The position numbers and the translations under genes are program-made. Positions 33,868-42,700 of a stretch of DNA of 64,000 nucleotides are shown in pieces. Numbering within the stretch: the first letter of the stretch is position 1; every line of letters begins with the position of its first letter. The notes beneath the pieces were generated by a model. It was not told where the DNA came from and searched no databases. It saw only the letters and a program-made list of their open reading frames with translations. The stretch comes from Corynebacterium sp. TAE3-ERU12 (lineage in GTDB: Bacteria; Actinomycetota; Actinomycetes; Mycobacteriales; Mycobacteriaceae): assembly GCF_019209905.1 (NCBI RefSeq), contig NZ_JAHUTM010000001.1, positions 372,001 through 436,000 of the forward strand, written 5' to 3'.

Positions 33868-34656
33868 CTAGGCGCGACCGAGAGGGACGATGAGGGGTCG
33901 GTCTCCGGCCGGATCGTCGAGGAGAACAGCCTCGAGGCGGAATACCTGGCGTAGCAGTTCCACGGTGAAGACCTCCCGCGGATGCCCCTTGGCTACGACG
34001 CGCCCCTCATGCATCACTAGCACTTCGTCGGCGTAGCGCGCAGTGAGTAAGAGATCGTGGAGGACAACGATGACGGTTTTTCCGCGGACGCGGCTTAACA
34101 TGACGATGAGTTCAAGCACCTCGATACAGGTGGCGAGATCTAGGTACGTCGTGGGCTCGTCCAAAAGCAGTGTCGGGGTGTCCTGCGCCAGAGCCATCGC
34201 TATCCAAGCTCTCTGACGTTGCCCTCCAGACAGCTCATCGACAGGGGCATCTGCTAGCTCGCTCAGGTGTGTGAGCATTAGGGCGTCAGCGATGGCGTCA
34301 TCGTCCGCACTGGACCATTGTCGAGTGACCGTATGGTGGGGGTGCCTGCCGAGTGCCACGAGATCTCGGACCGACAGGCCTTCCGGTGCGACCGGGGATT
34401 GCGGGAGCATACCCAGCAGCTGCGCAACCCGCCGGGTGGGGAGTCGGTGAAGGTCGTCGCCGTTCAGGAGCACCTGCCCGCTCCTTGCTGGCAGCAGCCT
34501 GCTGCAGGCCTTCAGCAGCGTGGATTTCCCGCAGCCATTCGGCCCAACCACTGCGGTGAGCTTGCCCTCGGGGAACGTGGTCGTCACGTCTGTCAGGACC
34601 GCTTCTTTTCCATATGTGACGGTCACGTGAGCCGCGTGGAGCCCGCGCTCCGGCAT
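33868..34656 (-). CDS. ferric-siderophore ABC transporter ATP-binding protein (FepC type)
   Basis: 262 residues with GPNGCGKST, LSGGQRQRAW, LLLDEPTTYLD and VLHDL. It should power the FecCD pair at 23121-25231, since cluster 2 otherwise has no such ATPase; the first cluster has its own. GAGGGAGAG lies just before the ATG. It is divergent from the first NRPS gene and convergent with the ABC pair (19 bases apart). Confidence 0.93.
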   Translation of the reverse strand: MPERGLHAAHVTVTYGKEAVLTDVTTTFPEGKLTAVVGPNGCGKSTLLKACSRLLPARSGQVLLNGDDLHRLPTRRVAQLLGMLPQSPVAPEGLSVRDLVALGRHPHHTVTRQWSSADDDAIADALMLTHLSELADAPVDELSGGQRQRAWIAMALAQDTPTLLLDEPTTYLDLATCIEVLELIVMLSRVRGKTVIVVLHDLLLTARYADEVLVMHEGRVVAKGHPREVFTVELLRQVFRLEAVLLDDPAGDRPLIVPLGRA

Positions 34657-34724
34657 GGTCTCTCCCTCTCGTTGTTGGGTTTGCTCCGGATTCTAGAGCA
34701 TGGCTGCTACTTCAAGATTTTCTC

Positions 34725-34753
34725 TTGAGGGTTGCCTTGCCTTCCTCTAATTT
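34725..34753 (+). promoter_or_regulatory. probable leaderless promoter of the NRPS operon with embedded DtxR box
   Basis: TTGAGG (34725-34730), 17-base spacer, TAATTT (34748-34753). The iron-box match TGAGGGTTGCCTTGCCTTC (34726-34744; 14 of 19) covers the -35 and spacer. Transcription would start at or next to the ATG at 34762, which has no good ribosome site, so the mRNA is probably leaderless. Confidence 0.6.
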
Positions 34754-34761
34754 GGTGTGGC

Positions 34762-37700
34762 ATGGCGAACCTAACACGAGCGGAGCGCCTGTCCCGGTTA
34801 CGCCGGCGGCGAGGTGGGAGCGATAGTCAAACCCGGGCAGTGCAGCTTTCTCGGGCACAACGACGACTGTTTGCAGCACACCAGACGGATCCCACCGGAC
34901 GCGCCTTGACTGTGGGGATGAGCTACGTCATCGACGATGGTCCTGATGTGACTGCCTTCGATGACGCAGTCGGGATGGTCATTACAGCCAACCCGTGTTT
35001 GAGGTCCACCTTGCGAACTTCCAGCGAATTGGACTCTGATCCCATAGGGGTTGTCGTCCGCAACAGTCAGATGGCAGTGTCGGAAACTGTCGATGACGGT
35101 GATTTTGAGGACGCATGTGCCCGGGTGCTCCGCACGGAATGGAGACTTGACCAGGACGCTCCGCTTCGCCTGGTACTCGGGGCGAGAAACGGGCATGTGC
35201 GACGGTTCGCAGTCATCGCCCACCACCTCTGGTGGGATGACTCTTGCTGGGACCTGTTCGCCCGGGACCTTGATCGAGCTCTCGCTGGCGCCGAATTACC
35301 GCGACGCGAGATTCCCCGGGAGGAGCCTACCCGAGCACCCGGAACCGAGGAGATCGCCGAACTGGAGAGACCGGAGCCTGAGATAGCTCGCCCGCTGGGG
35401 CTCGCAGATGTTCCGGAATGGGGTCCCTCATCTTCGATTGAAATCCCCCTATTCAGTGACACCGCCATCGCCACTCGGATTGAGCGTTGGTGCAAGGACA
35501 ACAACGTGGGGATCAGTGCTCTGGTGCTCGCCGCAATTGCTGGGGCGGTGCCTGCCGGGGACACTCCGGTGCCGGTCGTTATGCCAGTACTGCTGCGCGC
35601 CGGGACAGACTCCGTCGAAGCCGGGTTCGGCTACTTCGGGAACAGTGTCATCGTGCAGGTGGATCCAGCCCCACTTAGCGAGTCTTCGATGCATCTTGCC
35701 GCCGATGCTATCGCCGGGGCGTTGGAAACTGCGGACATCGATATCGCAGAAGTTCTAAGCCACTGGGTGCAGGCACCGCCCGAGATATCACTGGTGGTCG
35801 AAGATATGGAGACGGTGGGTCCGTGCGGGGCACAGGGAACAGCACTCCGTACTGGTATCACCGCCGAACCCATCACGGTCCGGGTTTCGGCTGTGTCCGG
35901 TGCTGTGGTGATGACTGTGGCTTACCAGCCGGAGCGGGTTGCTGCTGGGGTTGCGCACTCTTTCGCCCGGAGAATCGAACGTGGCATCAGCCGACTGGTC
36001 CGATACGAAGACACAGAACCCGCAGCGCTGGTCATCGAGTCTAGTGTTCCCGTATCTGAGGAATCGGCAGACTCCCCGGTTGAACTCATCGATCGGTGGG
36101 CATTGACCCATCCAGAGCGCCCCGCGCTGCGGGATCAAAGTAGGCACTGGACCTATCGGCGACTGGTGGAAGAGTCCAGGGGGATTGCCGGTGAGCTATT
36201 GCGCCGCAATCCCAAATATAAGCCGTTGGCCTACGCGGTTCCTCGCGGAGGAGATGCGGTGCTGGTACTGCTCGCCTGCCTGTACGCCGGCATCCCCGTG
36301 GTCGAGCTGAGCTACCGCGTTCCGGATGCGCGATTGCGTCAGATGCTTGAATCAGCAGAAGTCGGAGCCGTGATCCACGGTGGGGAGCTACCGGAAGAGG
36401 TATCTGCAGCGTGTCGGGATTTCGTACCACTCTGGGATCTCGACGAAATTACCACCGCCGCGGCCAACCGAGAAGCGGTCACGGTGCAGTCAGCAGCTGG
36501 TTCGGAAACTGCGATCATCGTGCATACCTCTGGTACTACGGGCGTGCCGAAACCGGTCGAAATAACTCATCGAGGTCTCGCCCGACATGCTGAATGGGCG
36601 CTCCGCGGAAGGTTCCCTGATGACGGGATACGTCTGTTGCACGCTGCCCCGCCCGGTTTCGACGCCTCCGTCGGCGAAGTCGTTATGACCCTCGCTGCTG
36701 GTGGTGAGGTCTGCTGCGCCCGACCCGGGGTGGAGTTCTCACCGGATCTCCTCCTGGATGAGGCCACGTCGGCCGACGCGACCGTCCTGCATGGCGTTCC
36801 TGCAGTGGTTGATGGACTTGTCCGGGAGGCGGAGTTCCGGCCCACGGACTCACTGTCGGGGATACGCTGCATCCTCGTTGGCGGTGACCGCTTCCCCAGC
36901 CCGTTGCTTCGTCGGCTGCGCCGTCTGGCTCCCGACGTGTCCGTTGCTAACTGCTACGGCCCGACGGAGACAACCCTCGCCGCAACGATGGCTCCCCTGT
37001 CCCGGGGAAACCCCTCGATGGCTATCGTTATCGGACAGCCACGGCCCGAACTTACGGCAGAGATTCTCGATGAGCGCCTGCAACCGGTGAGCAGGGGGGA
37101 AATCGGTGAACTCTATCTTTCTGGAGACAGCCTGGCCCGCGGATACCGCGGCATGCCCGCGGAAACCGCGAATCGATTCGTTGCGGCTCCGGGAGGAGGG
37201 CGTAGGTATCGTACTGGCGACCGTGCCTCTTGGACCGACGCCGGACTCGTTTGTCACGGCCGGGTTGACGACCAGATGAAGATTCGGGGAGTGCGCTTCG
37301 AGCCTGATGATGTTGCCGCGGCGCTGCTTGATCACCCGGACGTCCGGGACGTCGCGATCATCCTGAATGATGACGTGGTGCGGGCCTTCGTCGTCAGCTC
37401 GGGGAGGTACGGGCCTCGCGTTGATCTACGTGAGTATGCCGCCCGACGGCTTCCAGAGGCCATCGTCCCAGCCACCGTCGAGGCGTTGACCGAGTTTCCT
37501 CTTACTCGGAATGGAAAACCAGATCGGGAGGCGTTGGCTCGAAGGAACGTGGCGAACCCTCGGCGTAATGCTGAAGGAGAAGGTCTGGCCGCACCGATTG
37601 CTGCGATGATGTCCGACTGCCTAGGTGGCCCGGTTTCGGAGGAGGATTCCTTCTTCGCTCTCGGGGGACACTCACTGCTTGTTTTTCGACTGGTCCGGAA

Positions 37701-39105
37701 GCTCGAGGACATCGGGGTCCGGGTGACAATGCGGGACGTAGTGGACAATCCCACGCCGGTTGGATTGGCTGAGCTGCTCCAATCGAGACTTGATGCCGAA
37801 GGCGATACCGTCCCTAGGACTCTCGAGCCAGAGCCAGAGCCAGAGTCAGAGGTATCTGAAGCTTCCGGAGAAATCCCACTGACCGAGGCACAACGGCGGA
37901 TGTGGGTTATCGACCAGGTCACCGACGATCCTTACCGAATAGGTATCGCGGTGATGTTACGCGGGGAGCTTGAGCCGAGGGCGCTAACCGACGCTGTAGA
38001 TGATGTAGTAGCACGGCACGAAGGGCTGCGGACGTCGTTTCCTGTGGTTGACGGGGCCCCGGTGCAGCGAATTCATTCCCGGGGGCCGGGTTTGCGGTAC
38101 CGGCGGTGCACAGCCGAGGATCTGTCTCGCGAATTGGCGCGGAGTCTGGGTGGTCGGTGGGACCTCTCCGCAGGCCCTCCGGTGCGCTTTGAGGCCCTGG
38201 CGACTCCTGAAGAACGCACGCTGCTCGTGGTGAGTATGCATCATATCGTGGCGGATCACGCTGCCCTGGAACGGCTCCTCGATGACATTGCAGAGGCGTA
38301 TGCACAGCGATGTGTCGGCAGCAAATTAGTGTCCGACCATGTGCGGCAGCCGCGGGAGCGCGCAATCCTGGAGCGCCGGTTGCGGCGTGAAGGCTGGTTC
38401 ACTTCCGATGAGCGCTGGTGGGCGGAGGAGCTCTCCGGGTATCAGGATCTGTGTGAGCCCGGGGAGCGGGATCTGACCGCGACTCCTTGTGCCGGAGTGA
38501 TCCGCAAGCTGATCTCCCCGGAGGAGGTCGCCGTTCTGCAGGCGACATGCTCCGCCGAGGGGGTGACCCCCTTCGCCACCCTTCTGGCCGAGGTGGGCGC
38601 GGTGCTTGCCGGATATCTTGACCGTTCGGAGCTTGTCGTCGGGGTTCCCGTTTCCCGAGCGGACGATTCGATGGTTGCGCTGGACACCGATCTGGTGCCG
38701 GTGCGACTCCGGGAGCCGCATCGGCATGATCCTGCGGGCAGGCGGACCGTGTTCCGAGCCTTGGCTGAGGCTATTGAGCATGGCCGCTGTGGCTTTGACT
38801 CCATAGTTCGGGCTCATGGCTCGGGGCGTGTAGCCGGGGAGCGCCCCCTGGTCCGGCATATTGCCCAAACCCGGGCATCCCAGCCGCCGCGAAACACTGG
38901 CGGCCTCTCCTGGCGAATGATTCCCTTGCCCCCGCAGGATGCGGCTTATGACACCGCATGGGATCTCGAGCTATCCCCGGACGGCGCAGTACTCGAGCTC
39001 ATCTACGACCGCCGCAATGTCAGCGACCGTGCAGCACAGGAGATGCACGATGTGGTCTTCACCCGGCTGTCCCAGACCAACGAAAAACCGGAGGTTTTCC
39101 CATGA
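34762..39105 (+). CDS. NRPS, C-A-PCP-C
   Basis: 1447 residues. C1 (about 35-430; HHLWWDD at 154-160, so HHxxxD is present but the Gly is Asp); A (about 450-940; HTSGTTGVPK, CYGPTETT, YRTGDRASW, GRVDDQMKIRG, NGKPDRE); PCP (Ser971 in LGGHSL); C2 (about 1035-1447; MHHIVADHAAL, HH at 1160-1161, Asp1165, His in place of Gly). A short Pro/Glu repeat (EPEPEPESE) links PCP and C2. My specificity reading D-A-G-H-L-G-C-L-A-K matches no code I know. Ending in a C domain, like MbtF of mycobactin, it would hand its chain to a carrier on the next protein. First gene of an operon that runs to 51950; iron box just upstream. Confidence 0.9.
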   Translation: MANLTRAERLSRLRRRRGGSDSQTRAVQLSRAQRRLFAAHQTDPTGRALTVGMSYVIDDGPDVTAFDDAVGMVITANPCLRSTLRTSSELDSDPIGVVVRNSQMAVSETVDDGDFEDACARVLRTEWRLDQDAPLRLVLGARNGHVRRFAVIAHHLWWDDSCWDLFARDLDRALAGAELPRREIPREEPTRAPGTEEIAELERPEPEIARPLGLADVPEWGPSSSIEIPLFSDTAIATRIERWCKDNNVGISALVLAAIAGAVPAGDTPVPVVMPVLLRAGTDSVEAGFGYFGNSVIVQVDPAPLSESSMHLAADAIAGALETADIDIAEVLSHWVQAPPEISLVVEDMETVGPCGAQGTALRTGITAEPITVRVSAVSGAVVMTVAYQPERVAAGVAHSFARRIERGISRLVRYEDTEPAALVIESSVPVSEESADSPVELIDRWALTHPERPALRDQSRHWTYRRLVEESRGIAGELLRRNPKYKPLAYAVPRGGDAVLVLLACLYAGIPVVELSYRVPDARLRQMLESAEVGAVIHGGELPEEVSAACRDFVPLWDLDEITTAAANREAVTVQSAAGSETAIIVHTSGTTGVPKPVEITHRGLARHAEWALRGRFPDDGIRLLHAAPPGFDASVGEVVMTLAAGGEVCCARPGVEFSPDLLLDEATSADATVLHGVPAVVDGLVREAEFRPTDSLSGIRCILVGGDRFPSPLLRRLRRLAPDVSVANCYGPTETTLAATMAPLSRGNPSMAIVIGQPRPELTAEILDERLQPVSRGEIGELYLSGDSLARGYRGMPAETANRFVAAPGGGRRYRTGDRASWTDAGLVCHGRVDDQMKIRGVRFEPDDVAAALLDHPDVRDVAIILNDDVVRAFVVSSGRYGPRVDLREYAARRLPEAIVPATVEALTEFPLTRNGKPDREALARRNVANPRRNAEGEGLAAPIAAMMSDCLGGPVSEEDSFFALGGHSLLVFRLVRKLEDIGVRVTMRDVVDNPTPVGLAELLQSRLDAEGDTVPRTLEPEPEPESEVSEASGEIPLTEAQRRMWVIDQVTDDPYRIGIAVMLRGELEPRALTDAVDDVVARHEGLRTSFPVVDGAPVQRIHSRGPGLRYRRCTAEDLSRELARSLGGRWDLSAGPPVRFEALATPEERTLLVVSMHHIVADHAALERLLDDIAEAYAQRCVGSKLVSDHVRQPRERAILERRLRREGWFTSDERWWAEELSGYQDLCEPGERDLTATPCAGVIRKLISPEEVAVLQATCSAEGVTPFATLLAEVGAVLAGYLDRSELVVGVPVSRADDSMVALDTDLVPVRLREPHRHDPAGRRTVFRALAEAIEHGRCGFDSIVRAHGSGRVAGERPLVRHIAQTRASQPPRNTGGLSWRMIPLPPQDAAYDTAWDLELSPDGAVLELIYDRRNVSDRAAQEMHDVVFTRLSQTNEKPEVFP

Positions 39106-39728
39106 CTACGATGCCCATCGAGGACAAGGCACGGATCCAACAAAGGCTTTGCGAATGCCCGGGAGTAGCCGAGGCTCTCGTCGAATACCGCGATACCGAT
39201 GCTGGGCAGGTTATCGTCGCTTGGGTAGTGGTGGCCGATAGCGCCGCGGCCGTCGACATCGCCGATGAGGTATACGCGATCCAGTGGAATAACCCTGCCG
39301 ATTGCCCCGCCGTATTGCTTCCAATAGACCGGATTCCCCGCGATGGCGCCGGCGAAGTGGTCCTCGACGGACTCCCAGAACCTTCCGGGATACCTACGGG
39401 GACCATTGACGCGCCGACTGGTGAGGTGGAGGAGGCTATTGCAGCGGCCGCCACGGAATGCACCGGGGTCTATCGGATTGGACGCCGTGACAACCTATTC
39501 GCGTTAGGCCTGGATAGCGTCCGTGCCATCTCCATGGCTTCCGCACTGCGGAACAAGGGATTTCCGCTCAGTCCCAAGCAGATACTGCTCAATCCGACGG
39601 TGGCTGCTTTGGCGGTTTCCTTCGTTGAGGGAGAGTCAGCGGACCAGGTCTTGACGGAGACGGATGATTCGAGCGCTTCGGGACTGGACCCAGAGCAGTT
39701 AGAAGCCTTGCTCGCCGAGGAGGACTGA
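39102..39728 (+). CDS. vestigial adenylation C-terminal subdomain fused to PCP
   Basis: 208 residues. The C-terminal half (about 120-200) is a peptidyl carrier with Ser in LGLDSVRAI. The N-terminal half looks like only the small C-terminal subdomain of an adenylation domain: CPGVAEALVEYRDTDAGQVI, then a degenerate A10 region DRIPRDGAGEVVLDG in place of the usual LPLTPNGKVDR, so the catalytic Lys is lost. No A3-A7 motifs exist. It cannot activate a substrate itself. It overlaps the previous stop (ATGA) and is followed by a protein that begins with a half condensation domain, so it seems to be a piece of a broken module. Confidence 0.75.
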   Translation: MTTMPIEDKARIQQRLCECPGVAEALVEYRDTDAGQVIVAWVVVADSAAAVDIADEVYAIQWNNPADCPAVLLPIDRIPRDGAGEVVLDGLPEPSGIPTGTIDAPTGEVEEAIAAAATECTGVYRIGRRDNLFALGLDSVRAISMASALRNKGFPLSPKQILLNPTVAALAVSFVEGESADQVLTETDDSSASGLDPEQLEALLAEED

Positions 39729-42700
39729 TGGCGGGACAGGTCCTTGATCCTGCCGTCCTGGTAGTCGCAGTAGACCCAGAGACCCGAAAAATACGTGGTG
39801 AACTTGAGTCATGGCAGGACCGGATGCGGTCGGAAATCACTCGATGGCGCATCTCAACAGACGAGATGAAGCACGCGAACCACAGCGAGGTTTCGAGCGA
39901 TGGTGTGCTCATTTTCGTTGCGGATACGCCCGCGCAGGTCTGGGAGAAGGCCCGCACCGTACTGCCAGCCATGCCTGGAGAGCCCGGAACAGAGGTCTTG
40001 AAGCAGGTACGGGGTAGTACTAGGCGGGATGTCCTACCACTTCCACTATCGGAATCGGTGACTGCTTATGAGTTGCGTCGTCGGCTGGATTGGGTACGTG
40101 GCGCTGGAGAGACCGGGCTCTCGGTAGTCGACGCGCGTTGGGGCCTCGGATTTGGGGATGATGCCATCTTGCATTGTTCTTTCGGTCCCGTGTCCGGGAC
40201 ACCTGCCGTTATTCGCCGCGATAGTCGCGGACAGTGGGTGCTGGAGTATTCGCGGTCTTATTTAACCCGGCGACAGGCCCTCCAATGGGCTTGCGTCCTC
40301 ACTGAGGAGGGCGCTGATAAGCCGCCGGTAGTGGATTTTCGGGAGCGTATCCAGGCTCGGATCGCACAGGGCGGGGATGGTCTCGTCGTCGTCGACGAGG
40401 CGGAATCGTGCTCAGCGTCGGAGCTTGATCAAGCAGTCGGAGACCTAGTGGCCCGGTTGCGCATAGCCGGAGTGCATCCCGGGGTACCGGTACTAGTACA
40501 CCTGCCCAGAGGGGTACCCCTGGTCATTGCGGTACTCGCCTTGTTTCGGCTGGGGGCTGTGTACGTTCCCGTCGATCCTGTTCTACCCAAGCACCGAATC
40601 CGGAGGATCGCCCAGATCAGTGGAGCCCGCCACATCCTCGGTGATCCGATCCCCAACCTGCAGGATGCAATGGCCGTTGCTGTACGGAACCCGGACGCAT
40701 CAACGGTTCCCGATGACGACTGGTATCAGTGGAGGCCGGACGATTGCCTGTTTATCCTCTTTACCTCCGGATCGACGGGCGAGCCCAAGGGGGTTGCGAT
40801 GCGTTATGGGTGCATCGAGGGGCTCGTCGGCTGGCATTGCGGACAGCCGGGCGTGGTACCCCAGCCAAACGTCGCGCAGTTCGCGGCCTCAGGATTTGAT
40901 GTCGCTTACCAGGAGATCATGTGCACCCTCGCCGAAGGGGGCGTCATCCATGTGGTTCCGGAGGACATCCGGCGGGATCCCGGAAGGTTCTGCGACTGGA
41001 TCACCCAGAACGAAATCGACACGGTGTACAGCCCAGCGGTTGTATTGCGAGAACTGGCGGCCACAGCTGTGGCAGAGGGGCGGCCACTGAGGTCGCTGCG
41101 TCGGCTAATTCATGCCGGCGAGCCGCTGATCCTCAATGAGAGCTTGATCAGCCTCCTCGAGGCGAATCCGGGGATAGTGTTGCGTAACCAGTACGGCCCT
41201 ACGGAGACTCACGTCGTTACGGACATGATCGTCGATTCTAGTAATCGACTAGTACCCGGGGCGGTACCCCTGGGCGACTTTCTCGGCGAAGATTGGGGGT
41301 ACCTCCTCGATGAGCAACTGCGGCCGGTCCCGCCTGGAGTCGTGGGCGAGATCTACCTTCGTGGTGGGCATGCCGCCGCCGGGTACTGGAGGGACGCTGC
41401 GCGGACGGCGACCGCCTTTGTCGCAGATCCGGAGGTACCTGGTGGTCGGATGTACCGCACCGGGGATCTGGCCCGGCGCCGTGCCGACGGGGTTTTGGAG
41501 ATCGTGGGTCGTGACGATGACCAGGTGAAAATCCGTGGGCATCGGGTGGAGCTCGGCGAGGTCAGTGCTGTTGTAGACGAAATTCCTGGAGTGCGGCAGG
41601 TGGTTACCGCAGTGCGGCGAACTGGCGACGGTGCTGGTTCCCTTGGGCTGCGGACGCTTGTTGAGGCACCTGCGACGGTGACAGAGGAGCGGGTGCGGGA
41701 ATACCTGGCAGAACGGTTGCCTGACTACGCGGTGCCACGGGAGATCGTGATTATGGAACGGATCCCCAGAACCGCTACGGGGAAACTCGACCGGAGAGCG
41801 CAGCCCCAACCCCGAAGCGACACAGCGGAACCAATTGGTACGAAGCACTCCGCGGTCCGCCAGGCCTGGGCGGAGGCGCTCGGCTGTGATCCCGAGGATT
41901 CGCGAGGATTCCTCGAACTCGGTGGTGACTCACTGACTGCGATGCGCCTTGTTTTGCGGCTTCGGATGCTTACCGGCAAGGAGATCAGTATCTCCGAGGT
42001 ACTCAGCCTTGGTGGAGTCGACGCGGTGGAAGAGCATCTCAGCGTGGGAACAGACGACTGCGGTGAAGTCCTGGAGATCCTCCCCGCAGTCGGCAGCCCT
42101 GATGCTCCCTATCCACTCCTGGACCAACAGCAGGCGTACCTAATCGGTAGAGACGATGCCCTCGACGGCGGCAGCGTAGCTTGCCACCTTTACCTGGAGT
42201 ACGCGGGGCCGAGATCCAGCGTGGATGTGACGACGCTAATTCAGGCATTGCGAATGGTTATGAGCCGGCATCCGATCTTTGGAATCCGCATTGATCCAGA
42301 TCGTGGTTTACAGGAGCCGGACCCCGATCTCGCTGGGTTCGAAGTTCAGATCTTGGACTCACCGTGCGCAGAGCAGGCGGCGACGCAGGTTCGCGGCAAG
42401 CTTGCCACCAAGGTCCGGGATCCTCGGCACGCTCCCTTATTGGATGTGGTCGTCGTCCGCGACGAATCGGAATTGCGGGTCTGTATCGACGTCGATGCTT
42501 TGATCGCCGACGCCAGGAGTATCCATACTCTAGTACTGGAGTGGAATGAGGCATACGCGTCGGGCGACGTCGCTGCACCGCCGCCTGCCATCGGTTTCAA
42601 AGACTATGTGGAATCACATCGTCGCTGGTGCATGGGCGCCGGGGAGCGGACGCGGCGCCGAGATCTCGATTATTGGACGCGGGTGGTTGCGGAACTGCCG

